The notes below the pieces were generated by a model that searched no databases, was not told where the DNA came from, and saw nothing but the letters and a program-made list of their open reading frames with translations. The position numbers and the translations under genes were made by a program. Positions 42,683-52,647 of a DNA stretch of 64,000 nt are shown one piece after another. The number at the start of each line of letters is the position of its first letter. Positions within the stretch are counted from its first letter, which is position 1. Location: the NCBI GenBank assembly GCA_023398375.1, contig JAEWSH010000070.1, forward strand, positions 15,592-79,591. Reading direction: 5' to 3'. Source of the DNA: Bacillota bacterium (GTDB lineage: Bacteria; Bacillota; Clostridia; Lachnospirales; Lachnospiraceae).

Positions 42683-44272
42683 ATGTATAAGTTAGTTATT
42701 GTCGATGATGAAAAAGCAATCAGAAAGGGAATACGCGATTACATTGATTGGAAGAGTATGGGCTTTGAGGTGGTGGAATCTTTTGAAGATGGAAGAGAAA
42801 CGATTCATTACATAGAACACAATTCCATTGATGTAATTTTAACAGATATTGAAATGGCAGAAGTATCAGGAATTGATCTGGCAAAATATATCTATGAAAA
42901 CAAAGGCGAAATCAAAGTCGTGATCATCAGTGGCTACAAAGAGTTTGAATATGCCAGAAAAGCAGTAGAATATGGTGTTGAACATTATTTGCTAAAGCCA
43001 ATTCGTATGGATGAAGTTACAGAGGTGTTTTTGAAAATCAAGAAAATGCTGGATAAAGAACATAGCGTAATTACTAAGAATATGGAAAAATATAATAATT
43101 TTGTCGAATTATTACCAGAACTTAGAGAGCAGTTTTGGATCAGTTTAATTGTTGGCGGATTATGTGATGAAGAAAAAATACGGAAACGAATGAAAATGCT
43201 CAAAATTGATTTAGATGAAAATCATCCATTTGCAATTGTTGATATGAGACTCAAAATTGATAATACAAATGGTAGTGAATATTATACAGGGGAAAATTAT
43301 AGAAATCTTGTACACAATATATGCAACATTGATGACGAAGATATTGTAAGCATCCCAATTATTTTAAATGATAATGTAATCAGGGTCATAGAAACGACAA
43401 GAAGAGAAGAGGATATAGACACTTTTAAGGATAAACTGACTGTACTGCTTCATGAACAATGCAGGGGTGCAGAGTCACTATTAAAAATAAAGGTAAGCAC
43501 GAAAATAGAAAAAGTAATGCAGAATTTGATGGATATCAGGGATTATAGTTGCATGATAAGTGTCTCCGACGAAGAACAGGCAGGAAATAAGGGAGATCTT
43601 CTTCCGGAAGATCAGGAACGTTTGCTGCAGAAATATAAATTGCTTTTGGAAACAATTAATGATGGAGATCTGGATGGGCTGGACAGTTTAGTCGATAACA
43701 TATTTTTTGAATTTAGAAATTTACCCATGAAACAAGTCCAACACTTATGTGTGGATATGTTTGCAATGCTATCTGCGAAATTTATTCATATGGGAGTTGA
43801 TGTATGGAAAAATATGAATGAAATGATGAATTATGAAAAATTGCTATTAGTGGAAAAAAGAAGTCTGCTTAAATCAGAATGCAAAAATCTGCTATGTGAC
43901 GTCGTAAAGATTTTGCAGAGCAAACAAAATGTAACATCAAAGAAAGTCGTTGAAGAGTCAATCAAGTATATGAAAAAGCATTATGCAGATGAAATCTCAT
44001 TAGATAGCGTGGCATGCAGATTCTTCTTAAATCAAGCATACTTCAGCCGTTTGTTTAAGCAGTATACAGGCAGTACTTTTACGGATTATCTGATTGAATT
44101 AAGAATGGAAAATGCAAAAGAAATTCTGGAACAAGGAAAATATAAAGTCTATGAGGTAAGTCAGATGGTGGGCTATCATAGTGAAAAGTATTTCTTTCGT
44201 ATTTTTAAACAATATACAGGATGCTCACCGACTGAATATTCACGGAGAAGGGTGATAAATGAAGAAGGCTGA
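42683..44272 (+). CDS. YesN-type response regulator with AraC DNA-binding domain
   Basis: A 529-residue protein. The receiver domain occupies about 1-120, with D-D at 8-9, the phosphorylated Asp55 in I-L-T-D-I-E-M and Lys in L-L-K-P near 105. A long helical middle region follows, then two AraC-type helix-turn-helix motifs in the last 100 residues (A-C-R-F-F-L-N-Q-A-Y-F-S-R-L-F-K and V-S-Q-M-V-G-Y-H-S-E-K-Y-F). It overlaps the kinase gene by 14 bp and should activate the sugar-uptake genes downstream. Confidence 0.93.
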   Translation: MYKLVIVDDEKAIRKGIRDYIDWKSMGFEVVESFEDGRETIHYIEHNSIDVILTDIEMAEVSGIDLAKYIYENKGEIKVVIISGYKEFEYARKAVEYGVEHYLLKPIRMDEVTEVFLKIKKMLDKEHSVITKNMEKYNNFVELLPELREQFWISLIVGGLCDEEKIRKRMKMLKIDLDENHPFAIVDMRLKIDNTNGSEYYTGENYRNLVHNICNIDDEDIVSIPIILNDNVIRVIETTRREEDIDTFKDKLTVLLHEQCRGAESLLKIKVSTKIEKVMQNLMDIRDYSCMISVSDEEQAGNKGDLLPEDQERLLQKYKLLLETINDGDLDGLDSLVDNIFFEFRNLPMKQVQHLCVDMFAMLSAKFIHMGVDVWKNMNEMMNYEKLLLVEKRSLLKSECKNLLCDVVKILQSKQNVTSKKVVEESIKYMKKHYADEISLDSVACRFFLNQAYFSRLFKQYTGSTFTDYLIELRMENAKEILEQGKYKVYEVSQMVGYHSEKYFFRIFKQYTGCSPTEYSRRRVINEEG

Positions 44273-46079
44273 AAAGCTTAATGGCAAGGGAAAGACAAAA
44301 TATAATAAAATAGTAGGATATCTGAAAGACTATCGCTTTAACAGTATTTTGGTAAGAAGTTTTATTATTATATTGCTTTTTTTAGCTTGTAGTTTTGCTG
44401 TCATCATGTTTACCGTATCAAACAAAATGAACAGCATTATGATCGAAGAAATAGGAAATATGAGTGAAAATTCGCTGATTAAAACAAGAGACCGAATTGA
44501 TGTCGTGATGGAAGAGGTTGCCAGGATATCAGGAAAGCTTTCCCTGGATAAAGAGATACGTCAATTTATGCTTCCTGATACGGAAGAACTATTCGGAAAT
44601 AATCAAACGGTAATTGCAAAGGAACGGATTGAACAGTATGCAGGGGTATTTGATTATATTGATTCTATCTATGTATATTCTAACAAAAGTAAGTATATTG
44701 TTACCAATGAAGGCGGAGGAGAGATAAAGAATTTTGAAGATGTAACATGGATGAAAAATCTGATTGAAAGAGAATACGAGCCTAGTAGAATTATCAGTAG
44801 ATTAAAAAATGAAAGTTATCCTAATCTTATCAGTTATATGCAACCGATCCGGTTAACACAAATGCAATTTTTGGGAGGCATTATTGTGAATGTGAATGTA
44901 GATAAGTTAGAAGAACTAATAGTGTCCAACATCCGGGATCTGGACGAAACACTGATCATCTTAGATAACCGTAACAATATTATTTTTAGTACGAACCAGT
45001 CTTATCTGCGCAAAAAGATAGATAAAATTGATTTTTATAAAGATCTGGATTATAACAATATGGATGGTTATAGCATAGTGAATGATGGAACCGAAAATCA
45101 ATTAGTTACGGTTGCAACATCAGATCAATTTCAATGGAAATATATTTCTTGTGTAAAATTAAGTGCGTATGATGAATATAGTAAGGGAATTTCTTCTTTT
45201 TACATCGTTCAATTTTTGGTATGTATTATCTTATCTCTTGTAGCTGCGGTTGGAATTTCGCTTTATTGTTATCAACCGGTCAGTAATATATTGAACTTAT
45301 TAAAGAATCCGGCGATCTATCGTGTTGATGAAACGATACCAGGCTTACGACAGGATGAGGCACATGAAATAGCTGTCAACATTATTAGAAATCTATACTC
45401 GAACCAACAGATGCAGGAAGAAATGAAGGAATACACAAATGTAATTAATAAGGCACAATTAACAGCATTACAGGCGCAAATAAGTCCGCATTTTCTTTAT
45501 AATACGTTGGAAAATATTCGATGGAAAGCAATCGATATTTGTAAAGGTGATAATGACGTATCAAAAATCATCCTCAATCTATCAGAAATGTTGCGTACAA
45601 GTATAGAAAGCGATCAACAGATTATAACAATTGAAGAAGAAATACGAAATACAAAACCTTACATAGAAATATTACAGTTACGATATGAAGATAAGTTAAG
45701 GGTGGTGTGGGATGTTGATCCTTTTGTTCTACCATTTCCAATTGTAAAAGTAAGCCTTCAACCAATTATAGAAAATGCAGTGTATCATGGAATAAAGCCT
45801 CTTCGCAAACAGGGAATTATTACAATCAGTATTTTGAAATCAGAAAAACAATTATTTATTAAGGTTTCAGACAATGGCGTTGGTATGCCTAAGGAAGAGG
45901 TGGCGGTTCTTAATGAAGACATGCATAAAAAATACATATTAAATGAAAATCATATAGGTTTGCGCAATGTAAACCAACGTTTAAAACTGATGATGGGTGA
46001 CGATGCAGGTCTAGAAATCTTTAGTATAGAACATGTTGGAACAACCGTTACATTGATTCTGCCTGTAAGCAGGTTATGA
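44259..46079 (+). CDS. YesM-type sensor histidine kinase
   Basis: A 606-residue kinase with two transmembrane segments (about 32-53 and 309-331) around an extracellular sensing domain of about 255 residues. The kinase part shows the phospho-acceptor His in Q-A-Q-I-S-P-H-F-L-Y-N-T-L near residue 410, and the ATPase motifs P-I-I-E-N-A-V-Y-H-G near 505 and S-D-N-G-V-G-M near 540. It belongs to the LytS/YesM class. It overlaps YesN and follows a binding lipoprotein, which may be its signal input. Confidence 0.93.
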   Translation: MKKAEKLNGKGKTKYNKIVGYLKDYRFNSILVRSFIIILLFLACSFAVIMFTVSNKMNSIMIEEIGNMSENSLIKTRDRIDVVMEEVARISGKLSLDKEIRQFMLPDTEELFGNNQTVIAKERIEQYAGVFDYIDSIYVYSNKSKYIVTNEGGGEIKNFEDVTWMKNLIEREYEPSRIISRLKNESYPNLISYMQPIRLTQMQFLGGIIVNVNVDKLEELIVSNIRDLDETLIILDNRNNIIFSTNQSYLRKKIDKIDFYKDLDYNNMDGYSIVNDGTENQLVTVATSDQFQWKYISCVKLSAYDEYSKGISSFYIVQFLVCIILSLVAAVGISLYCYQPVSNILNLLKNPAIYRVDETIPGLRQDEAHEIAVNIIRNLYSNQQMQEEMKEYTNVINKAQLTALQAQISPHFLYNTLENIRWKAIDICKGDNDVSKIILNLSEMLRTSIESDQQIITIEEEIRNTKPYIEILQLRYEDKLRVVWDVDPFVLPFPIVKVSLQPIIENAVYHGIKPLRKQGIITISILKSEKQLFIKVSDNGVGMPKEEVAVLNEDMHKKYILNENHIGLRNVNQRLKLMMGDDAGLEIFSIEHVGTTVTLILPVSRL

Positions 46080-46092
46080 GGTGACAAACTAT

Positions 46093-47625
46093 ATGAAACG
46101 ATTAAAGAAAATAGCATTCATAATTTTAGTAGTGGTACTTACCATAAATTCTTCAGCATGTACTGCGCAAGGTAATCATACCGAAATTGCAAATCAAAAA
46201 GAAAAAATTGTGATAAGATGGATGCTTTACGGGGAAAAAGCCAAAAGTTCAGACACTATCATCGGGGAATTCAACTCAATGATACAAGAATATTACCCTG
46301 ACACAACAATTGAATTTGAATTTGTTCCGAAAGAACAGTATATAGCAAAATGGGACATGAAGATGGCTACAGATGAACCAGTTGATATGGTATGGATAGG
46401 AAATGATTTGTTCAATTACTCTGATGAAGTGAAAAAAGGCTCTTTCATTGCGTTGGATTACCTATTAAATACTTATGGAACAAATCTATTGAGCATGATT
46501 CCGGATACCTTATGGAAAAAACAGCAACGGGATAATAAAACATACAGTGTTCCATTGCTGGGAGAACTTTATCGGAAGGATTATGCACTTGTGACGGCAA
46601 GATCCGATTTAGCTACCTATGGAAACGAGATGGAGATAGCAAATGTAAATCAGCGGGCACTTTACTCAGATGCCTCATGTTATGAGCCTATAGAAGCTTA
46701 TTTATCCAATTTGAAAGCCGCTCAGAAAATTGGAACAGGGATTTCCTGTGATACATTTTTTGAAATAGCAAATAAAGGATATGAAGGAATCTATGGTCCG
46801 GATTCGCCTTTTGTAATTCGTATTTTTGATAATCAGTTAAAGGTATCTAATAAGTATGAGCTGGACTCTTTTAAAGAGTTCTTTCAAATAATGCATAAGT
46901 GGTATCAGGAAGGTTATATCAGACATGATATTGCGGAAGTCCTGGATCCTGAAAATGATAACGGATCCAAGAATGGAAATACAATATTTTTAGACGAATA
47001 TGGAGAAAATGGTGTTGTTTTAGATAAAATTACTACAGAGTATGAAGCGATCAGAATTCCGTTACAAAATTATAAATATATTTCATATGATTCCTGCAGA
47101 AATGCAGTAGCAATACCAAGAACATCAACAAATCCCGCAAGAGCAATGGAGATTATTAACTTATTGAATTCTGAAGAAGGTGCAGATATGTGCAGGCTTT
47201 TATGTAATGGAACCGAAGGCAGACATTATATCAATAGAAGTGATAATTTAATAGATCGCGTAACGGGAAGTGATGGAAAACCGATTTATAAAGTATCTCC
47301 TTACGCAGTCAGCAATGTTTTTTTTAATTTAGAAAATTCAAAAGGGGAATTCGAACAATTAAAAAAGTATAATGAAAACGCATTGATATCACCGCTTGAA
47401 GGATTTGAACTGGATACACGAATGATCGTATTAGAAATGGCGAAAATTGATTTAATAGTTGACGAATATATAAGTGGACTGGAAAATGGAACAACAGAGG
47501 ATTGGGAGAACGTATACGAGGAAATGATTGAAAAAATGAAGCTTTCTGGTTCTGATAAGGTAATTGCTGAAATGCAAAGGCAAATTGATGAATTCCAGGA
47601 ATCAAAAGATACGTTTTACAAATAA
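46093..47625 (+). CDS. Extracellular solute-binding lipoprotein, family 1, without cognate permease
   Basis: A 510-residue lipoprotein (S-S-A-C, Cys23) of the family 1 carbohydrate-binding type, larger than the type 1 binding proteins around it. The ATG at 46093 has AGGTGAC upstream; a GTG at 46081 is inside that site. No MalF/MalG-type permease pair is encoded nearby, although such proteins normally need one. It may be another sensor for the adjacent kinase or may work with a distant permease. Both options are inference. Confidence 0.83.
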   Translation: MKRLKKIAFIILVVVLTINSSACTAQGNHTEIANQKEKIVIRWMLYGEKAKSSDTIIGEFNSMIQEYYPDTTIEFEFVPKEQYIAKWDMKMATDEPVDMVWIGNDLFNYSDEVKKGSFIALDYLLNTYGTNLLSMIPDTLWKKQQRDNKTYSVPLLGELYRKDYALVTARSDLATYGNEMEIANVNQRALYSDASCYEPIEAYLSNLKAAQKIGTGISCDTFFEIANKGYEGIYGPDSPFVIRIFDNQLKVSNKYELDSFKEFFQIMHKWYQEGYIRHDIAEVLDPENDNGSKNGNTIFLDEYGENGVVLDKITTEYEAIRIPLQNYKYISYDSCRNAVAIPRTSTNPARAMEIINLLNSEEGADMCRLLCNGTEGRHYINRSDNLIDRVTGSDGKPIYKVSPYAVSNVFFNLENSKGEFEQLKKYNENALISPLEGFELDTRMIVLEMAKIDLIVDEYISGLENGTTEDWENVYEEMIEKMKLSGSDKVIAEMQRQIDEFQESKDTFYK

Positions 47626-47758
47626 AGATACCGAACATTTAAAAGAGAGGCTGTTAAAAGATTCTTTTATCATTATTAAGTACTTTTGTAGAGAAGATTT
47701 TTTGCTAGACTTGAATTACAAGTTAATCAAAAAACAATTTCAACCAGGGAGGAAAAAA

Positions 47759-48892
47759 ATGAAGAAGAAAATTTTAGCAGCCTTTTTGACTGCCGCTTTC
47801 ACAGCGACCTGTATTATGGGTTGTGGATCATCTAATACTGCAACAAGCAATGATATCACAACTTCTACAGAAACAACAAGTGAGGCATCAACAGAAACAA
47901 CAGCAAGTGGAAATACAAAGGAGATTGCAGTTTTGGTTCCTAGTGCTGATCATGGGTGGACAGGAGCAGTATTGACTTATGCACAGGAAGAAGCAGAAAA
48001 ACTTAATGCAGATAGTACGGTAAATCAAAAATACTCAGTAAAAGTATATGCGGCAACTGATGTAGAAAATCAAATACAACAAGCGGATGATTTATTATCA
48101 AATACAGATAAGTTAGCCGGTATCGTGATACTTCCTTATGATAACGGCCTTCAGGCAACATTAGAGAAAATTGCAAAAGCGGAAGTACCTTTTGTACAAT
48201 TTGACCGTGTTATTAATAGTGAAATTATTGATGCAGCTGTAGTTGCTAATGTTAAAGGCGATAATGAAGGGATTGGATATGAAACAGCGAAAAGATTTAT
48301 TGAAAAAGGTCTGACAAAAAACGACTATGTCTATGAAATGATCGGTGATAATTCTTCTGTACCTGAGCTGCGTTCAAATGGATTTCGTGCTTATTTAACA
48401 GAACAAGGATGGACAGATGCAGAAATCGAAGCAGTTGTTGTAAAATCAGCGGCTACAGGATGGAGCCGTGATACAGGAAAAGAATTGTTCGAATCATGGT
48501 TTTCCAGCTCACAGTGTGATCCGAGCAAAAATAACTGGATTTTCACACATGATGATGAGATTGCTATGGGCGTATTAGAATCCCTAAATGGTTCTGCCCT
48601 GGATGAAGGTAAGAAAAATGAATTTCTTGGAACCTTTCAGGGACTTGCATCATCTTCAGGCTTAGCTGAAATTTATGCAGTATTGGGTAAAACTCATAAA
48701 ACGATCAGTTTGCCGGAAACATTTGATATGTTCTCTGTTACCTATGATCCGGCAATGATTCAGGAAGCGACTCAGGTTATGGTCGATTACCTAAGCGGAG
48801 AAAATAATATAGAGCAGAATTATATTATTCCGGTCAGCGTAGTAGATTCTTCTAATGTATCAGAGTTTAAACCTTTCGGTACCTATGAATAA
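47759..48892 (+). CDS. Sugar ABC transporter substrate-binding lipoprotein
   Basis: A 377-residue lipoprotein (I-M-G-C, Cys22) with a Thr/Ser/Glu-rich linker and a type 1 periplasmic-binding domain starting about residue 60 (E-I-A-V-L-V-P-S-A-D-H-G-W-T-G). It is directly before the ATPase and permease, so it is the transport binding protein. The start at 47759 has GGGAGG; a longer frame from 47564 overlaps the previous gene. It is a paralogue of the binding protein at 41672. The sugar is unknown. Confidence 0.92.
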   Translation: MKKKILAAFLTAAFTATCIMGCGSSNTATSNDITTSTETTSEASTETTASGNTKEIAVLVPSADHGWTGAVLTYAQEEAEKLNADSTVNQKYSVKVYAATDVENQIQQADDLLSNTDKLAGIVILPYDNGLQATLEKIAKAEVPFVQFDRVINSEIIDAAVVANVKGDNEGIGYETAKRFIEKGLTKNDYVYEMIGDNSSVPELRSNGFRAYLTEQGWTDAEIEAVVVKSAATGWSRDTGKELFESWFSSSQCDPSKNNWIFTHDDEIAMGVLESLNGSALDEGKKNEFLGTFQGLASSSGLAEIYAVLGKTHKTISLPETFDMFSVTYDPAMIQEATQVMVDYLSGENNIEQNYIIPVSVVDSSNVSEFKPFGTYE

Positions 48893-48910
48893 ATAAATTA
48901 AATATTGTTT

Positions 48911-48948
48911 CAAACGTTTTGCAGGTCGCAATACATGCAAAACGTTTG
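48911..48948. repeat. Stem-loop between binding-protein and ATPase genes
   Basis: CAAACGTTTTGCA (48911-48923) and TGCAAAACGTTTG (48936-48948) are perfect 13-bp arms around 12 nt. In transporter operons such hairpins protect or partly terminate the transcript so that binding protein exceeds ATPase. Each arm also contains AAACGTTT, a LacI-family-like core. Confidence 0.65.
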
Positions 48949-48971
48949 TTTCATGGCAAGGGAGAATGGTT

Positions 48972-50504
48972 ATGAAACTGCTGGAAATGAAAAATATATC
49001 TAAGTCTTTTTTTGGAGTGCAAGTATTAAATAATGTAGATCTTAGTATTGAAAAGGGTGAAGTACATGCACTTTTAGGTGAAAATGGTGCCGGAAAATCT
49101 ACTCTTATGAATATTTTAGCTGGTGTATATACAAGAGATGAAGGAACCGTAGTGATAGATGGACAGGAGATGGTAAATACAACAGTAAAGGATGCAGAAA
49201 ATGCTGGTATCGCATTTGTGCATCAGGAATTAAACGTGTTTAATGATTTAAAGGTATACGAGAACTTATTTCTTGGATGTGAGATCCAGAATCAGTTTGG
49301 AAAATTAAAAAAGAAAGAAATGATTGCGGAAACAGAAAGGCTGATGAAGAGTCTTGGAGTTGAAATAGATCCTATGGTTCTTGCAGGAGATTTGGACACT
49401 AGTAAAAAGCAATTATTAGAAATAGCGAAAACAATATATGCAGACGCAAAGCTATTTATATTGGATGAACCAACGACCGCTCTGAATCAAGATGAAATTA
49501 CGAGACTATTTTCAATTGTCAGTCGTTTAAAAAAAGAAGGAAAGAGTTTTATATTTATTTCACATAAAATGCCCGAAATATTTGAAATAGCTGATAAATA
49601 TACAGTGCTGCGAAATGGAACATTTATTAATAGTGGTAATATTAAAAACATAACACCAGAAGAGGTAACGCGTTATATGGTGGGTGAAAATGATTCAAAT
49701 AGAAATATGTATGAGGAAAGAAATTTAGGAGATGTAGTTTTAGAACTTAAGAATTACACGGGCAATGGTTTTCATAACGTGAATTTAAAACTTCATAAAG
49801 GTGAAATTATGGGTTTTACCGGGTTACAGGGTGCGGGGTGCTCTGAATTAATGCAGACGATCTTCGGGGCATTGAAATCGGAAAGCGGTCAGATCTTAAT
49901 AAACGGTGAGGAAGTTAAAACAAATAGTATTCATGAAGCAATGAAACGAAAGATCGCAATGATTCCTGCGAACAGAAAAGAAAACTCCGTAATCAAGGAC
50001 ATGAATATTCTTGAAAATATGTATCTTTCAGAACATATCATTAATAAAAAGCAACAACATATTTTTAAGAAAAGAGAAGCAGCTAAAATGGATGCACTTA
50101 AGTATCTGTTAAATATAAAAACGAATAGTTATGAAGATTTCATTACAAGCCTCTCGGGCGGCAATCAACAGAAAGTGATTTTAGCCAGATGGTTAAATAC
50201 AGAAGCGAATATTATACTTATGGATAATCCTACTCAGGGTATTGATGTTGGTGCAAAAGGAGAGATTTATAAGCTTATACTGAAATTATCAAAAGAAGGA
50301 AAAAGCATAATTATAAATACGCTTGAGATACCTGAAATACAAAAAATCGCAGATAAATGTGTTGTTTTCTATCATGGACAGATACAGACTATTCTAAAAA
50401 GAAACGAAATTGATGAAGGACAGGTAATGCGTTACGCAACGAAAGCCGATTTTGGACAGGTAGAAAAGCTGGAGGTGGAAAATGAACAGGTCAAAAAAGG
50501 ATAA
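48972..50504 (+). CDS. Sugar ABC transporter ATP-binding protein (RbsA/MglA-type, two ATPase domains)
   Basis: A 510-residue protein with duplicated ATPase domains. The first has Walker A G-E-N-G-A-G-K-S-T near 37-45 and Walker B F-I-L-D-E-P-T-T-A-L near 160; the second has a degenerate P-loop (G-L-Q-G-A-G-C-S-E) and signature L-S-G-G-N-Q-Q-K near 395, as usual for this class. The ATG at 48972 suits GGGAG better than the one at 48966. It overlaps the permease gene by 23 bp. Confidence 0.93.
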   Translation: MKLLEMKNISKSFFGVQVLNNVDLSIEKGEVHALLGENGAGKSTLMNILAGVYTRDEGTVVIDGQEMVNTTVKDAENAGIAFVHQELNVFNDLKVYENLFLGCEIQNQFGKLKKKEMIAETERLMKSLGVEIDPMVLAGDLDTSKKQLLEIAKTIYADAKLFILDEPTTALNQDEITRLFSIVSRLKKEGKSFIFISHKMPEIFEIADKYTVLRNGTFINSGNIKNITPEEVTRYMVGENDSNRNMYEERNLGDVVLELKNYTGNGFHNVNLKLHKGEIMGFTGLQGAGCSELMQTIFGALKSESGQILINGEEVKTNSIHEAMKRKIAMIPANRKENSVIKDMNILENMYLSEHIINKKQQHIFKKREAAKMDALKYLLNIKTNSYEDFITSLSGGNQQKVILARWLNTEANIILMDNPTQGIDVGAKGEIYKLILKLSKEGKSIIINTLEIPEIQKIADKCVVFYHGQIQTILKRNEIDEGQVMRYATKADFGQVEKLEVENEQVKKG

Positions 50505-51465
50505 TGCAATAAAGAACTTATGGCATGATTACAATTTTATAGTAATTTTTTTAATCATATTTTTTTCGTTTTTAATTATAAATGGTAATTCTACTTCATG
50601 GACGAGTATTACTAATATATTGTTACATAGTGCTATTTTAGGAACAATTGCTTTAGGAATGGGGCTTGTAATACTTACTGGAGATTTTGATTTATCGGTA
50701 GGATCTTCCTTTGTGCTTGTTGGTGGTATCACAATACTGGCGTACAACAAAGTGGGAAGTATTGTTGTTACATTAATTGCAGCGATTATTTTAGGAGGGA
50801 TATTTGGACTTATAAACGGAACTTTGGTCGGAAAATGCAAAATGCCTTCTTTTATTGTTACTTTAGCAACCATGTTAATATATCGTTCCATATCACAATA
50901 TATGATGAATGAAATGGGTGAGACACGCTATCGGATAGATGCTTCAAAAAGCAGTTACAATACTCTTTTTAATTTTGGTAATGGATCCGTTTTGACCATA
51001 CCGAATGTTGCAATTGTTTTTTTAATAGTAGCAATCATTCTAATTTATATTTCAACAAGTACGAAATACGGTAAAAGCATTTATGCTCTTGGGAGTAATG
51101 AACAGGCCGCAAAATTAGCAGGAATCAATAATATTGCAACAAAGATCACGATGTTTGTTGCCTGCGGGATACTAGTCGGTCTAGCATCTTTTTTAAAAAT
51201 TGCCAAAGATACATCATTTGATCCTGCGACTTCTGGACAGAGTTTTGAGTTATATGCGATATCCGCAGTCGTAATTGGTGGATTATCATTAGCTGGAGGC
51301 AAGGGTAAAATGATGGGTATTATTTTTGGTACCATGTCATTTACTTTAATAGATAAGATTATTACGGCATTAGGGATGAATGCACTACTGAATGATACTG
51401 TAAAAGGTGTAATCTTACTAATTGCAGTAGGCTTACAGATGATTAGAAAACAAAATAAATCATAA
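50482..51465 (+). CDS. Sugar ABC transporter permease (RbsC-type)
   Basis: A 327-residue membrane protein with about nine hydrophobic segments and the family motifs G-D-F-D-L-S-V-G-S near residue 72 and A-G-I-N-x2-A-T-K near 210 with G-G-x-S-L-A-G-G-K-G near 264. It forms the channel of the importer with the preceding ATPase, whose gene it overlaps. Only one permease gene is present, consistent with a homodimer. Confidence 0.93.
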   Translation: MNRSKKDNAIKNLWHDYNFIVIFLIIFFSFLIINGNSTSWTSITNILLHSAILGTIALGMGLVILTGDFDLSVGSSFVLVGGITILAYNKVGSIVVTLIAAIILGGIFGLINGTLVGKCKMPSFIVTLATMLIYRSISQYMMNEMGETRYRIDASKSSYNTLFNFGNGSVLTIPNVAIVFLIVAIILIYISTSTKYGKSIYALGSNEQAAKLAGINNIATKITMFVACGILVGLASFLKIAKDTSFDPATSGQSFELYAISAVVIGGLSLAGGKGKMMGIIFGTMSFTLIDKIITALGMNALLNDTVKGVILLIAVGLQMIRKQNKS

Positions 51466-51482
51466 GGTAAAGGAGGAACACA

Positions 51483-52628
51483 ATGAGTAGGGTATTAAAG
51501 TATGGGATGGTAGGCGGAGCGCTTGATGCATTTATTGGTGATGCACATCGTCGTGCGATTAATCTGGATGGATATGCAAAACTAGTTGCCGGATGTTTTT
51601 CAAGAAATTTTGAAAAGACGTTGGAGGCAGCAGAGGCGTTACATGTTGATAAAGACAGATGCTATCATGACTATGAAGAAATGGCGAGAGAAGAAGGAAA
51701 AAGAGAAGAACGTATTGATTTTGTTGTTATCGTAACAACAAACAATGCACATTATGGTGCATGCAAAGCATTTTTGGAAAACGGAATCGCAGTATCCTGT
51801 GATAAACCATTATGTGTTACGGTGGAACAGGCTAAAGAACTGGAAGCGTTGGCGAATGAAAAAAAATTGCTTTTCATGGTTACCTATACTTATTCCGGAC
51901 ATGTAACTTCTAAAAATATTCGTGAAATGATTGAGGCAGGAGAAATTGGTGAAATTAGAACAATTATGGCTGAATATGCACAGGGCTGGTTAGCAGCAGA
52001 TGATATATCAGGGAATAAGCAGGGTGCATGGAGGACAAATCCAGAACTATCAGGAAGAACGAATTGTATCGGGGATATTGGAACACATATTGAGAATACA
52101 GTATCCCAAATGACTGGATTAAAAATACGCAAATTATTGGCAAAAATGGATGTTATGGTACCTACAAGAACGCTTGATGACAATTCAACAGTTATGGTCG
52201 AATACGAAGGCGGTGCAACTGGAGTCTACTGGTCATCGCAGATAGCAATAGGTCATGATAATGGATTACGTGTCCGTATTTATGGAAGCAAGGGTAGTAT
52301 TCTATGGTCACAAGAGGAATGTGAAAAGATTCATTTGTATAAGGAAGATGGAAGTGCAATGGAGATACACAGAGGACATTCGAGCATTTATCCAAAGGCT
52401 GCAAAATATCAAAGACTTCCAAGTGGTCATACAGAAGGCTGGCTGGAAGCTATGGGTAATCTATATCGTAGCTTTATGGAGTGTATCCTTGCAAAAGAAA
52501 ATGGAACTTTTTCGGAAGATATGATTGATTATCCGACAGTTCAGGACGGAGTTGATGGTGTTACATACATTGAAACATGTTTGAAGAGTTCAGATAATGG
52601 CAATGTATGGACAGAGTTTATGAATTAA
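51483..52628 (+). CDS. Gfo/Idh/MocA-family oxidoreductase
   Basis: A 381-residue NAD(P)-dependent sugar dehydrogenase. The N-terminal Rossmann domain begins Y-G-M-V-G-G-A and carries the C-D-K-P-L-C-V-T segment with the conserved Lys near 103; the C-terminal half has the D-I-G-T-H segment near 198-202. It is in the same operon as the importer and upstream of a TIM-barrel isomerase, a common pairing for inositol-like or unusual sugars. AAGGAGG precedes the start. The substrate is not determined. Confidence 0.9.
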   Translation: MSRVLKYGMVGGALDAFIGDAHRRAINLDGYAKLVAGCFSRNFEKTLEAAEALHVDKDRCYHDYEEMAREEGKREERIDFVVIVTTNNAHYGACKAFLENGIAVSCDKPLCVTVEQAKELEALANEKKLLFMVTYTYSGHVTSKNIREMIEAGEIGEIRTIMAEYAQGWLAADDISGNKQGAWRTNPELSGRTNCIGDIGTHIENTVSQMTGLKIRKLLAKMDVMVPTRTLDDNSTVMVEYEGGATGVYWSSQIAIGHDNGLRVRIYGSKGSILWSQEECEKIHLYKEDGSAMEIHRGHSSIYPKAAKYQRLPSGHTEGWLEAMGNLYRSFMECILAKENGTFSEDMIDYPTVQDGVDGVTYIETCLKSSDNGNVWTEFMN

Positions 52629-52647
52629 AAATTTAGGAGGAAGCAAG

